Position numbers and translations under genes: made by a program | Shown here: piece after piece, positions 46,224-54,793 of the stretch | How the letters are laid out: every line of letters begins with the position of its first letter | Position numbering within the stretch: the first letter of the stretch is position 1 | The notes under the pieces: model-generated | The model's database searches: none | The model's input: the letters and a program-made list of their open reading frames with translations, nothing else | What the model was told of the DNA's origin: nothing | NCBI GenBank assembly: GCA_036389395.1 | Contig: DASVPY010000014.1 | Coordinates: forward strand, 24,876 to 88,875 | Source: QHXQ01 sp036389395 | Lineage (GTDB): Bacteria; Acidobacteriota; Blastocatellia; Pyrinomonadales; Pyrinomonadaceae | Direction: 5' to 3' | DNA length: 64,000 nt

Positions 46224-48749
46224 TCAACTGACGACCGCGTGGCTGTCGTTCAAGGCGACGCGGCGCGCGCCAGCGTCCGTCTCGACAATCAACTCCGCGC
46301 CGTCGCGCCGCGCGTAGGCGTAAGCGATGAGCGCATCGCTTTTAATGATCGGCTGGCCGTCGAAGGCGCACGCGCGCCCGCCGATCAGAATCAACTCCGC
46401 GAGCGCGCCGTCGCGGTCGAAGCGCGCCCACGTCCACTCGAAGTCGGAGACCAGGGCGACGATGGTCGCGTGACTGTCATCGCCGTTAGCAGTCACCCGA
46501 CTGTCATCAAGGGCCGCCGCGTGGTCGCGTATGAGCAACAGGTCGCGGCCGCCGTCGGCGGCGCGCAACTCGTAGGCGTGCGCGGCCGTAGCGTGTGCGC
46601 GCCGGATTTCATAGCGGCCGGCCGCGGCCGCCGGCAGCAGGCAGGTGACGAACTCCTGCGCGCCCTCGGCGGCGACTTCGTAGCGGCAAGCGGGCGCGTG
46701 TGTGCGCGCGCCGTAGCAGCGCGAGACCCACCCTTCGGCGACGCGCCACGCGCCGCCGTCGGTGAACGCGCAGACGGTCAGCGCCGGTGCGCCGTCAACG
46801 GTCGCGCGCAACACGCCCCCGCTGTCAACGGTCGCATCTAATGCCGCCGCGCCGTCGTCTTCTTCGGCATCGGCCGCGACGCCGGGCGCGAGTTGGAAGT
46901 TCAGCTCGTAGCGGTGTGGGCCGGCGGCGCGGACGCGGTCGCGTATGAGCCAGTAGTCGTCTTTGAGGAAAAGGACGGCGCGTTCGTGTGTGACGGGATC
47001 GGCGAGGCGTGCGTAGCCGTCGTGCGTGGCGGCGAAGTAGTCGAAGCGCGTGTGCGTGTGCCAGGCGTGCGTGCTCGCGTCGGCGGCGTGCTGCCAGCGG
47101 AAGGGGCCGGCGGGGACGGAGGAAGACTCGCCGTCCACCGTGAGCGTGTTGTGCGCGGGCGACGTGCGGAAGTGATCGCGCCAGGCGCGCGCGCCGGTGT
47201 AGGTGTACGTGCCGGGATCGACGAGGAGCGTGCGCCCGGCGGCGGCGAGATCGAAGCCAAGCGCGTCGGCGTGGGCGTGGGCGTGGTTGAGCGCGGGCGC
47301 GCCGTGCGGGCCGCCGTCGAGGAGCATGAAGTCGGCCGTCGGCGTCCAGCCGTCGCGCATGACGTAGTAGCCGCCGTCGGGGAAGGCGCGCGAGGTGTGG
47401 GCGGGTTCGTGCGCCGGGAGCGCGTCGTAGACTTGCAGGCCCGCGACGCCGAGCAGCCAGAGGAGCGATTCGGGCGCGGCGGCGGCGACGTGTTTGTAGT
47501 CGCCGCGCGCGAACACACACGCGGCGGCGGCGAGCGTGGCGCGGAAGTCGTCCGCCGGGCGGTCGTCGAGCGGCGCGAGCCGGCCGCCGTCGTCGTCGCC
47601 TATGAGCGGCGTCGTGCCGTCGGGGCGCGTGACGTACATCAGGTGATCGAGCAACGCCGTCAGCTTCGCCTCAAGCTTGTGCGCGTCGGCGGCGGCGAGT
47701 GGTTCATCGGTCGCGCGCGCCAGCAGGAGGAAGTGCGTGTAGAAGTCGGCCGTGTAACGCTGGTAGTAAGTCGAGTGTTCGAGGTAGACGCCGTCGGGCT
47801 TGACGTGGCGGTCGAGTTGTCCGAGCAGGACGCGCGCGCCCGTCTCGCGCCAGCGGCGCGCGCGCTTGAACTCCGGCAGCAGCGCGCCGACGTAATAGAG
47901 GCCAAGCGCTTCGCCCGTCAGGTGCGTGTTCGGCGAGAAGTAGGTCGAGAGGTACGTCTCGACGTGGCGCGCGTGCGCGTAGAGGCCTTTGAGCAGGTGC
48001 AGGAAGAGCGCGGGCGTGAGCGCGGGCGCGGCGCGGAAGAAGTGGAGCGCCCAGAGCCAGGAGATCGCGCGCAGCGCGACTTCGAGGCTGCTCGCCCAGT
48101 TGATGCCGAGTTTGGGCGGGTTCGCGTCGAGCCAGTGGGCGGCGTGCGCGGCGAAGGTCTCGGCGTAACGCTCGTCGCCCGTGTGCCAGTAGGCGCGACC
48201 GAGCGTCATGAAATACTGTTGGCGGTTCAACTCCCAGGTGAACTTCTTGTCGCCGCACACGAGCGGGTCGAGGAAGTCAATCGCGCTCCAATGCACGAGC
48301 GGCGCGCGCGCGCCCGAAGTCGGCTCAAGCTGCCAGTCTACGGGCGAGCCGAAGTCGAGACCGCTCCGGCCCAAGAGATCGAAGCGCCCTTGCGTGATCG
48401 CGTCCGCGCGTGCGACGAGCGCGTCACGCGCCGCGCCGAAGCGGCGTTGCAACTCCGCGCGCGTGGTAGTCGCGTCGTCGAAGGCGGCGAAGAAGCCGGG
48501 GCGTGTGCGCGCGCGGAAGTGTGCGAGCAGACGCTCGGCGGTCATCTCTTCGCCGCCGCAGCGCGCGGGGTCGAGCAGGCGGAAGAAGGCGCGGTCGGAG
48601 GGGAGACGGCGTTGCGGCGACAGCCCGGCGCGCTCGGCCCGCGCGTGGAGGGCCTGCGCGCCGCGCACGCGCAGCTCCGCCGCGCTGCGCCCGCGCAAGC
48701 GCCGCAGCCTGCCGAGTAGCCCTCGCTCCGCTCCGGTTGATAACGCCAT
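46224..48749 (-). CDS. Heparinase II/III / alginate-lyase-like protein
   Basis: 841 residues. The N-terminus (RGRSAAELRVRGAQALHARA) and FDLLGRSGLDFGSPVDWQLE are typical of EPS-locus heparinase II/III proteins. An (alpha/alpha) toroid covers about 100-420 (WELNRQQYFMTLGRAYWHTG, YFSPNTHLTGEALGLYYVGA, LEHSTYYQRYTADFYTHFLL). A beta-sandwich follows (about 430-841), with FPDGGYYVMRDGWTP, LNHAHAHADALGFDLAAAGR and FRTSPAHNTLTVDG; the His in HAHAHADA and the Tyr in HSTYYQR are the family's usual active-site residues. No signal peptide is clear. In EPS loci such proteins cut or trim the growing acidic polymer in the periplasm. The AlgD-like gene is consistent with a uronic-acid substrate. Confidence 0.85.
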   Translation of the reverse strand: MALSTGAERGLLGRLRRLRGRSAAELRVRGAQALHARAERAGLSPQRRLPSDRAFFRLLDPARCGGEEMTAERLLAHFRARTRPGFFAAFDDATTTRAELQRRFGAARDALVARADAITQGRFDLLGRSGLDFGSPVDWQLEPTSGARAPLVHWSAIDFLDPLVCGDKKFTWELNRQQYFMTLGRAYWHTGDERYAETFAAHAAHWLDANPPKLGINWASSLEVALRAISWLWALHFFRAAPALTPALFLHLLKGLYAHARHVETYLSTYFSPNTHLTGEALGLYYVGALLPEFKRARRWRETGARVLLGQLDRHVKPDGVYLEHSTYYQRYTADFYTHFLLLARATDEPLAAADAHKLEAKLTALLDHLMYVTRPDGTTPLIGDDDGGRLAPLDDRPADDFRATLAAAACVFARGDYKHVAAAAPESLLWLLGVAGLQVYDALPAHEPAHTSRAFPDGGYYVMRDGWTPTADFMLLDGGPHGAPALNHAHAHADALGFDLAAAGRTLLVDPGTYTYTGARAWRDHFRTSPAHNTLTVDGESSSVPAGPFRWQHAADASTHAWHTHTRFDYFAATHDGYARLADPVTHERAVLFLKDDYWLIRDRVRAAGPHRYELNFQLAPGVAADAEEDDGAAALDATVDSGGVLRATVDGAPALTVCAFTDGGAWRVAEGWVSRCYGARTHAPACRYEVAAEGAQEFVTCLLPAAAAGRYEIRRAHATAAHAYELRAADGGRDLLLIRDHAAALDDSRVTANGDDSHATIVALVSDFEWTWARFDRDGALAELILIGGRACAFDGQPIIKSDALIAYAYARRDGAELIVETDAGARRVALNDSHAVVS

Positions 48750-48804
48750 CAGTCTTTAGTTCTGGCCGTCTCTTGTGAACGTCAGTTGAACGTGGGGGAC
48801 GTTG

Positions 48805-48905
48805 CGGTTCACCACAGAGGCACAGAGCACACAGAGGATGCACGGAGGCCCGGACGGCATTCGAGCCTCCGTGCCACCTCTGTGAACTCTGTGCCTCTGT
48901 GGTGA
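48805..48905. repeat. Inverted repeat of the CACAGAGG family
   Basis: TTCACCACAGAGGCACAGAG (48810-48829) is mirrored by TGTGCCTCTGTGGTGAA (48889-48905). The loop holds a second inner pair (TGCACGGAGG with CCTCCGTGCC). It lies between the phosphodiesterase gene start region and the heparinase-like gene. Confidence 0.85.
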
Positions 48906-48951
48906 ATCGGTCTCGCCATACACTCAACCAACGTCGCAGTCATCCTCTCCC

Positions 48952-50361
48952 TCACGCCGCACACTCGTCGAGCAGCACGCGCCCGGTCATCTCCGTTGGG
49001 ACGGGGAGACCGAGGAGCGTCAGGAGCGTGGGCGCGAGGTCGAGGTTGTCGCAGGCGGCGACGTGCGCGCCGCGGCGTATGCCGGGGCCGTAGAGCAGCA
49101 GCACCCCTTGCGGGTGGTGGTAGCCCGACTTGACGAGGCCCGTGCTGTAGACCAAATCCTCAAAGCGGTAAGCGCCCTGCGGGCCGCGGTGCGGGAAGTG
49201 GCAGCGCGAGTCTTCGTAGACCTCGTCGTAGTGGCGCAGGGTCACGGTCAGGCTGTTGTCGAGCGCTTGCAGGTTGAACATCGGCCGCTCCGGCGTGTCT
49301 ATGTAGGCGGCGGCGAGGCGGCGGCTCACGGCCTGCAAGGTCTGCGCCGTGTCGGGGTAGATGTTGAACTGATCGGACATGGTCGAGAGCGCGCGCGCGC
49401 GGCCCTGCACGCCGAGGATGTCGAGCAGGCGGTCGAGCGAGCGCAACTGCGCGATGTACTTGCCGCGCTTGAGCCGGCTGACGTAAGGCTGCTGCCCCAT
49501 GCTCGAAGCGACGACGAGCACGGTGTCGCGGTCGAGCAGGCGCAGCACGCCGCGCAGGAGCGCGTCCGCCGTGCGGTAGCCGTGGCGGATCGCGCCGCCG
49601 TAGTGGCGCACCTCTTCAGGCGTCGCCGGCTGCGGGAAGAGTTCGGGCTGCATCGCCTTCCAGTAGGTGTGCATGTAGTGCGCCACGTGGTTCGAGTGGA
49701 ACGTGGCGAACGCCGGGCGGTGGCGGCGGTAGAGGCGGCGGAAGAAGTCGAAGTTGACGGCCGGCTGCAACGCGACGCGCCGCCAACGCTCGTGCGGCGC
49801 GACGCGCTCGCGCGCCAACTGCCGCGCGACCCGCGCCATCGTCCGCGGGCGCAAGCCCAACTTGACAAGCCGCGCGCCGAGCTTCGCCTTGAAGAACGCG
49901 CCGTCGTTGTCGTTCGGCAGTCGCACCGAGCGCGTGTAGGTCAAGTTCAATTCTTGAATCGGTTGCAACGACGCGGGGTGCGTCTGCGGGTCGGGCGCGA
50001 AGGTGTCGGGCACGTAGAAGCCCTTGACGGGGCGCGCCGGCCACGAACACAGGCTGCCGTAGACGCCGACGCTCAAGCCCTGTTCGGCGCACAACTCCCA
50101 GAGGCGCTTGGCGCGGATCGTTTCGGGCGGCTGTTGCAGGAAGAAGACGTTGTGATCCGACTGCCGCCGGCCCGTGTAGACGGTCGTCCAGGTGATCCAC
50201 GGATCGAGCTGCGGCGGCAAGTCCACGCTCATGGGCGCGGCCCAAGCGCCTTCGTTTTTAAGCCGCGCGAAGGTCGGCAGCTCGCCCCGCTCGATCATCG
50301 GATCGATGAGCGTCCACGTGATCTCGTTCAGCTCGATCAGCAAGACTTTCTTCGGCGTCAT
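48952..50361 (-). CDS. Alkaline phosphatase/phosphodiesterase superfamily protein
   Basis: 469 residues. It begins VLLIELNEITWTLIDPMIER, the usual N-terminus of type I phosphodiesterase/nucleotide pyrophosphatase-like proteins in EPS loci. PWITWTTVYTGRRQSDHNVF has the nucleophile position (Thr59 or Thr60). The motifs FATFHSNHVAHYMHTYWKAM, DTVLVVASSMGQQPYV and SGYHHPQGVLLLYGPGIR have the metal-site pattern, but some ligands differ from classical enzymes (SSM where SDHG is usual), so activity is uncertain. No signal peptide or membrane segment. It could transfer or remove phospho-substituents on the polymer. It overlaps nothing and is 6 bp after the GT4 gene upstream. Confidence 0.75.
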   Translation of the reverse strand: MTPKKVLLIELNEITWTLIDPMIERGELPTFARLKNEGAWAAPMSVDLPPQLDPWITWTTVYTGRRQSDHNVFFLQQPPETIRAKRLWELCAEQGLSVGVYGSLCSWPARPVKGFYVPDTFAPDPQTHPASLQPIQELNLTYTRSVRLPNDNDGAFFKAKLGARLVKLGLRPRTMARVARQLARERVAPHERWRRVALQPAVNFDFFRRLYRRHRPAFATFHSNHVAHYMHTYWKAMQPELFPQPATPEEVRHYGGAIRHGYRTADALLRGVLRLLDRDTVLVVASSMGQQPYVSRLKRGKYIAQLRSLDRLLDILGVQGRARALSTMSDQFNIYPDTAQTLQAVSRRLAAAYIDTPERPMFNLQALDNSLTVTLRHYDEVYEDSRCHFPHRGPQGAYRFEDLVYSTGLVKSGYHHPQGVLLLYGPGIRRGAHVAACDNLDLAPTLLTLLGLPVPTEMTGRVLLDECAA

Positions 50362-50367
50362 AAACCC

Positions 50368-51552
50368 TCAGCCCCCAACTCGCTCTCGCGCCTCCGCGGC
50401 TTCCGCCCCGCGCGCCAACTCATGATAAAGCTTCAGCCATTCGCCCCGCACGGCCGCCCAACTGTAACGCTCACACGCGCGCCGCGCCTGCTCCGTCAAG
50501 CGGGCCGCGAGCGCCTCGTCCGCGAGCAGACGCAAGGCCGCGGCCGCCAACGCTTCTGCGTCGCCGCGCCGCACCAGCAGACCCGTCTCGCCGTCGGTCA
50601 GGATGTAAGGGATGCCGCCCGCGTCCGTCGTCACGACGGGCAGCCCGGCGGCGTAGGCTTCAATGATCGAGCCGGGCATGTTGTCTATGTCCGACGCGTT
50701 CAGGTAGATGTCCGCCGCGTCGTAGAACTCGTGCATCCGTTCGGGCGCGACGCGCCCGACGAACTCGACGTTCATTAGTTTCAACTCGCGCGCCAGTTGC
50801 TCCAACGCGCCGCGCTGGCTGCCGTCGCCCGCGACCGTGAGCCGCGCCGCCGGGTGTTGCGCCTGCACGATGGCGAAGGCGCGCAGGACGCACGCGACGT
50901 TGTACATCGGCTCAAAGTTGCGGTTGGCGAAGAAGACGGGGCGCAGGGGCGTGCGCGCGCGGAAGCGGAAGCGCTCGGTCGCCACGATGTTGTAGACGGC
51001 GCGCGCCGCCAGCCCGAAGCGCCCGAAGACTTCGACCAGGTAGCCCGACGGCACGACGATCACGTCGGGCAGGCGCAAGAGTCTGCGCGCCAGGGGCCAG
51101 CGCCGCAAGTGATCCTCCGCCTCGCCGCTGCGGTAGTTCAAGACGACGCGCTTGCCGAACAGCTTGCCCGCGACGACGGCCGGCGTGGGCGACATGTAGA
51201 AGGAGAGGTACGACGCCGAGAAGACGTGCAGCACGTCGTAGCGGCGCACCTCGCGCAGCAGCCGCAGCCAGTAGAGCAAGGTCGTGCGGACGCTGCGCAC
51301 GACCTTCACGTTCTGCCAGCGCCGCAGCGCGCGCGGGAACGCCGGGTTGATCGGCAGGAAGCCGACGGCTAGAGACGGCTCGGCGCGCAACTGTTCGAGC
51401 AGCCGCGCCGCCTGCACCGCCTGCCCGCCGAGTATGTCGAGCGCCGGGGCCACAATGAGCACGCGCACGGGCCGCGCCGCCGCGTCGGCGACGGCGGCCT
51501 GCGCGCGCCGTGTCGCCTCCTCGTGCCCCGTCATCGTCCCGACTTCGTTCAT
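50368..51552 (-). CDS. Family 4 glycosyltransferase
   Basis: 394 residues from the ATG at 51550-51552 (MNEVGTMTGHEE); the Met 6 codons later is an alternative. Longer frames upstream are out-of-frame readings of the next GT4 gene. The N-terminal half starts VRVLIVAPALDILGGQAVQA. The C-terminal half has PVFFANRNFEPMYNVACVLR, LTVAGDGSQRGALEQLAREL, VEFVGRVAPERMHEFYDAAD, then the EX7E motif in GSIIEAYAAGLPVVTTDAGG. A GT4 of the EPS assembly line. In the gap upstream, CATCAACGTCCGGTTCA and CATCAACGTCTGGTTCA form a near-perfect 17-bp direct repeat (51550-51587). Confidence 0.88.
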   Translation of the reverse strand: MNEVGTMTGHEEATRRAQAAVADAAARPVRVLIVAPALDILGGQAVQAARLLEQLRAEPSLAVGFLPINPAFPRALRRWQNVKVVRSVRTTLLYWLRLLREVRRYDVLHVFSASYLSFYMSPTPAVVAGKLFGKRVVLNYRSGEAEDHLRRWPLARRLLRLPDVIVVPSGYLVEVFGRFGLAARAVYNIVATERFRFRARTPLRPVFFANRNFEPMYNVACVLRAFAIVQAQHPAARLTVAGDGSQRGALEQLARELKLMNVEFVGRVAPERMHEFYDAADIYLNASDIDNMPGSIIEAYAAGLPVVTTDAGGIPYILTDGETGLLVRRGDAEALAAAALRLLADEALAARLTEQARRACERYSWAAVRGEWLKLYHELARGAEAAEARERVGG

Positions 51553-51611
51553 CAACGTCCGGTTCAGTTTTCCATCAACGTCTGGTTCAATACCCGGCGC
51601 TCCGTACAAAC

Positions 51612-52811
51612 TCAACGGCCCGCGCCCTGCGCGGCCCTGCGGGTCGCGTTGTCGGCCGCGCGGGCGCGGCGCTGCGTCAATAGCTGACGGTAGAGTTGCT
51701 CGGTGCGTTCGAGCTGCGCGGCGCAGGAGAACTTCTGTGCGACGACCTCGCGCCCGCGCCGGCCCATGGCCTCGGCGCGCGCCGGGTCGCGCAACAACTC
51801 GACGACGCGCGCGGCCAGCGCCTCGTCGTCGCCGACGGGGACGACGAAGCCGGTCTCGCCTTCGACTATCGCCTCGCGCGCGCCGCCCACGTCGGTCGCC
51901 ACCACGGGCCGCGCCGCCGCCATGTACTCCGTGATCGAGTTCGAGAAGCCCTCGACGCCGCGCGAACTCAAGGCGCACACCTCCGAGACGTTCAGCAACT
52001 CGGAGACTTCCGCGCAACGCCCCGTGAAGAAGGCGTGCTCTTGTAAGCCCAACTCGGCGGCGTAGGCGCGCGTCTGCGCTAACAACTCGCCTTCGCCCGC
52101 GAGGACGAACGCGGCTTCGGGCACAACTTCGCGCACGCGCCGCGCGGCGCGCAGGAAGGTCGCCTGATCCTTCAGGGCGTGGCGCATGTTGGCGACGATG
52201 GTGACGAAGCGGCGCGCGCCGTCCGCCGGCAGTCCGAAGAGCCGCAACGCCTCGGCGCGCGTCAGCCGCGGGCGCGGCGCGACGCGCTCCACGTCCATCC
52301 CGTTGTAGATCGTTACAATCTTGTCGGCGGGCACGCCCGCCGCGCTCAACTCTTGCCGCACGGCCTCTGCGTTAGCGACGACCGCGTGCGCGAGTTGGTA
52401 AGCGCGCCGCTCGACCCAAAGCTGCGCCGCGGTCTTCGTGCCCGCGGTCTCGCGCCGCGCGGCGATGCGGACGGGCACGCGCGCCAAGGTCGCGGCCGCC
52501 ATGCCGAAGACGTTCGTGTAGAAGTCGAACGTCTGCACCACGTCGATCTGTTGCGCGCGCAGGTAGCGGGCGCAGCGGCGCAACTGCGTGATCATGTTCC
52601 GGTCGTAGAAGCTCGTCAGCGGGAACGACGGAATCTCGCCCAAGTTCAACCGCTCGACCTCGGCGCGCAGCACGCCCGTCGGCTGCAAACACGCGACGCG
52701 CACGCGGTAGCGCCCCGTCCTGTGCAGCAGCCGCGCGAGCTGCACCGCCTGGCGCTCGCTGCCGCCCTGCTCGAAGCTGCCGGTGAAGATGAGGACGTTC
52801 GGTTTCATCAT
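51612..52811 (-). CDS. Family 4 glycosyltransferase
   Basis: 399 residues; two Met codons start it, the first is taken. NVLIFTGSFEQGGSERQAVQ is the GT4 donor/acceptor N-terminus. Further motifs are VVQTFDFYTNVFGMAAATLA, IVTIYNGMDVERVAP, FVTIVANMRHALKDQATFLR, the C-terminal FTGRCAEVSELLNVSEVCAL and SRGVEGFSNSITEYMAAARP with the EX7E glutamates. It is one of three GT4 enzymes in this block. Its ATG is followed upstream by the GTTAGTTG repeat. Confidence 0.88.
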   Translation of the reverse strand: MMKPNVLIFTGSFEQGGSERQAVQLARLLHRTGRYRVRVACLQPTGVLRAEVERLNLGEIPSFPLTSFYDRNMITQLRRCARYLRAQQIDVVQTFDFYTNVFGMAAATLARVPVRIAARRETAGTKTAAQLWVERRAYQLAHAVVANAEAVRQELSAAGVPADKIVTIYNGMDVERVAPRPRLTRAEALRLFGLPADGARRFVTIVANMRHALKDQATFLRAARRVREVVPEAAFVLAGEGELLAQTRAYAAELGLQEHAFFTGRCAEVSELLNVSEVCALSSRGVEGFSNSITEYMAAARPVVATDVGGAREAIVEGETGFVVPVGDDEALAARVVELLRDPARAEAMGRRGREVVAQKFSCAAQLERTEQLYRQLLTQRRARAADNATRRAAQGAGR

Positions 52812-52900
52812 TAAAGAGTTAGTTGTTAACTGTTAGTTGTTAATTGTTAATTGCTCGTTCTTATCTTTAGCCCACAGCTAACAACTAACAGTTAACAGCT
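52812..52900. repeat. Inverted repeat of the GTTAGTTGTTAACTG family
   Basis: GAGTTAGTTGTTAACTGTTA (52817-52836) and GTTGTTAATTGTTAATTGC are mirrored by AGCTAACAACTAACAGTTAA (52874-52893). The right arm enters the 3' end of the asnB gene that stops at 52878 and encodes its last residues. Confidence 0.85.
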
Positions 52901-54788
52901 TTTCGTCATGCGTGAGCGCGCCTACGGTCGCGTCTTGCTCGTGGCGGAGCCAGGTCTCTAGGACGAAGACGTACCAGAGTTGGTTGGGGACGAGGCCGCG
53001 GGCGGCGGTGCGTTGGAGGAAGACGCGCGCGGCCGTCGCGTCGATCCAGCCGTGCTGTTCGACGAGCGCGCCCGTCAGCAGTTCTTCGAGGCGCGCGCGC
53101 CAGCGCCCTGCGAGCCAGCGCCCGACGGGCACGCCGAAGCCGCGCTTGCGCCCGCGCGCGACGCGCTCGCCCAGATGCCTGCGCGCCAACTCGCGCAGGA
53201 TCGCTTTCAGTTGCCCGCCGCGCAGGCGCACGTCGTAGGGCAGGCGCGCGGCGAACTCCCACAGGTCTTGATCGAGGAACGGCGCGCGCGCCTCCAAGGC
53301 GTAGTGCATCGTCGCGCCGTCCACTTTGGTCAGGTACTCGCCGACGAAGCGCGTGCGCCGGTCGTAGTCGAGGAACTCGGTGAGCACCTGTCGGGCCGAG
53401 CCGTGCGACCAGGGGATGGCGCGCGGCGCGACGCTCGTGCCGCGCAGGCGTTCGCCGAGCAGGCCGTGGCGTTCGTAGACGGGCAGCCCGTCGTGCGTGT
53501 GCGTGACCGCGCCGAGGCCGCCGGTCGCGTAGTTGAGGAAAGAGGCGGCGCGGCGCAAGGGGCCGACGCGCGGCAGGCGCGCGCCGCCCGCGAGCCACGC
53601 GCGCGCGCCCAGACCGGGCAGACGGCGCGCGAGGCGTTGCGCGAGGTGGAAATGTTTGTGTTCGGGGTAGCCGAGGAAAACGTCGTCGCCGCCGTCGCCC
53701 GTCAGCAATACCGTCGCCTCGTCTTTGACGGCGCGCGCGACGCGCAACATCCCCAGGGCGGAGGCGCACGCGAACGGCTCGGCGTAGGCCGAGACCTGTT
53801 CTTCGACCGTGGGCGCGTCGTCGGCCGAGAGCGGGAGCACGCGGTGCTTGACGCCTAAAGTCGTAGCGGTGGCGCGCGCGTCCGCCGTCTCGTCCCAGGG
53901 GTCGCCGGGCGTGCCGACGGTGAACGCCGTCACGTCGCCGCCGAGTTTGGTTATCGCCCAACAGACGAGACTCGAATCAACGCCGCCCGACAGGAGCGCG
54001 CCCACGGGCACGTCCGCGAACAGGCGCGACTCGACGGCGCGCAGGAACAGCCGCTCGGTCTCGGCGACGGCGTCGGCGAACGTCGGCGCGTCGGCCGCGT
54101 CGGCGACCACGGGCGGCGTCCAGTAGGTGCGCGCGCGCGCGCCCGTCTCCTGCGACCACTCGACGATTGTGCCGGCGGCGACTTTGGTCGCGCCGCGGTA
54201 GATGACGCGCGGGTCGGGCACGTAGCCGAACTCCAAGTAGTCGGCGACCGCCTGCTCGTCCAGTTCGTTGACGAAGCCGGACTGTTTGAGCGCGCGCACG
54301 GTGGAGGCGAAGGCGAGACCGCCCGCGGGCGTCTCGGCGTAGACGAGCGGCTTGACGCCGAGCCGGTCGCGGACGAGGAAGAGCTTGCGCGCGCTCTCGT
54401 CCCAGAGGGCGAAGGCGAACATGCCGCGCAGGCGTTCGACCAGAGCGTCCACGCCCCACACGCGGTAGCCTTCGACGAGCACCTCGGTGTCGGTCTGGCT
54501 GTGGAACGCGACGCCGCGGGCTTCGAGGTCGCGGCGCAGCTCGCGGAAGTTGTAGATCGCGCCGTTGAAGGTGACGCCGACGGTGGCGTCCGCGGCGAGC
54601 ATCGGCTGGCGGCCCGCGGCGCTCAGATCGAAGATGGCGAGCCGGCGGTGGCCGAGCACGCAACGGGGCCACGCCTCAAGGCCCTCGCCGTCCGGCCCGC
54701 GCCGCGCCAGCGCGCACGTCATCCGCTCGACCGACGCCCGCGCGCCGTGTCGATCCTCAAAGCCTGCGATGCCTGCTATGCCACACAT
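52878..54788 (-). CDS. Asparagine synthase-type amidotransferase (second of three)
   Basis: 636 residues. MCGIAGIAGFEDRHGARASV with catalytic Cys2, ALARRGPDGEG, GHRRLAIFDLSAAGRQPM and TFNGAIYNFRELRR define the GATase II domain. The synthetase half has LLSGGVDSSLVCWAITKLGG (about 256-275) and TGDGGDDVFLGYPEHKHFHL. Position and overall form fit an EPS-locus amidotransferase. The last residues EKLLTVSC are encoded by the arm of the GTTAGTTG repeat, so the C-terminus has been changed by repeat insertion or the stop has moved. It lies 5 bp after the third copy. Confidence 0.88.
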   Translation of the reverse strand: MCGIAGIAGFEDRHGARASVERMTCALARRGPDGEGLEAWPRCVLGHRRLAIFDLSAAGRQPMLAADATVGVTFNGAIYNFRELRRDLEARGVAFHSQTDTEVLVEGYRVWGVDALVERLRGMFAFALWDESARKLFLVRDRLGVKPLVYAETPAGGLAFASTVRALKQSGFVNELDEQAVADYLEFGYVPDPRVIYRGATKVAAGTIVEWSQETGARARTYWTPPVVADAADAPTFADAVAETERLFLRAVESRLFADVPVGALLSGGVDSSLVCWAITKLGGDVTAFTVGTPGDPWDETADARATATTLGVKHRVLPLSADDAPTVEEQVSAYAEPFACASALGMLRVARAVKDEATVLLTGDGGDDVFLGYPEHKHFHLAQRLARRLPGLGARAWLAGGARLPRVGPLRRAASFLNYATGGLGAVTHTHDGLPVYERHGLLGERLRGTSVAPRAIPWSHGSARQVLTEFLDYDRRTRFVGEYLTKVDGATMHYALEARAPFLDQDLWEFAARLPYDVRLRGGQLKAILRELARRHLGERVARGRKRGFGVPVGRWLAGRWRARLEELLTGALVEQHGWIDATAARVFLQRTAARGLVPNQLWYVFVLETWLRHEQDATVGALTHDEKLLTVSC

Positions 54789-54793
54789 GACGT

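Noticed and set aside
51553..52017. Upstream extension of the GT4 frame
   Set aside because: Out-of-frame reading of the neighbouring GT4 gene with no similarity to glycosyltransferases.
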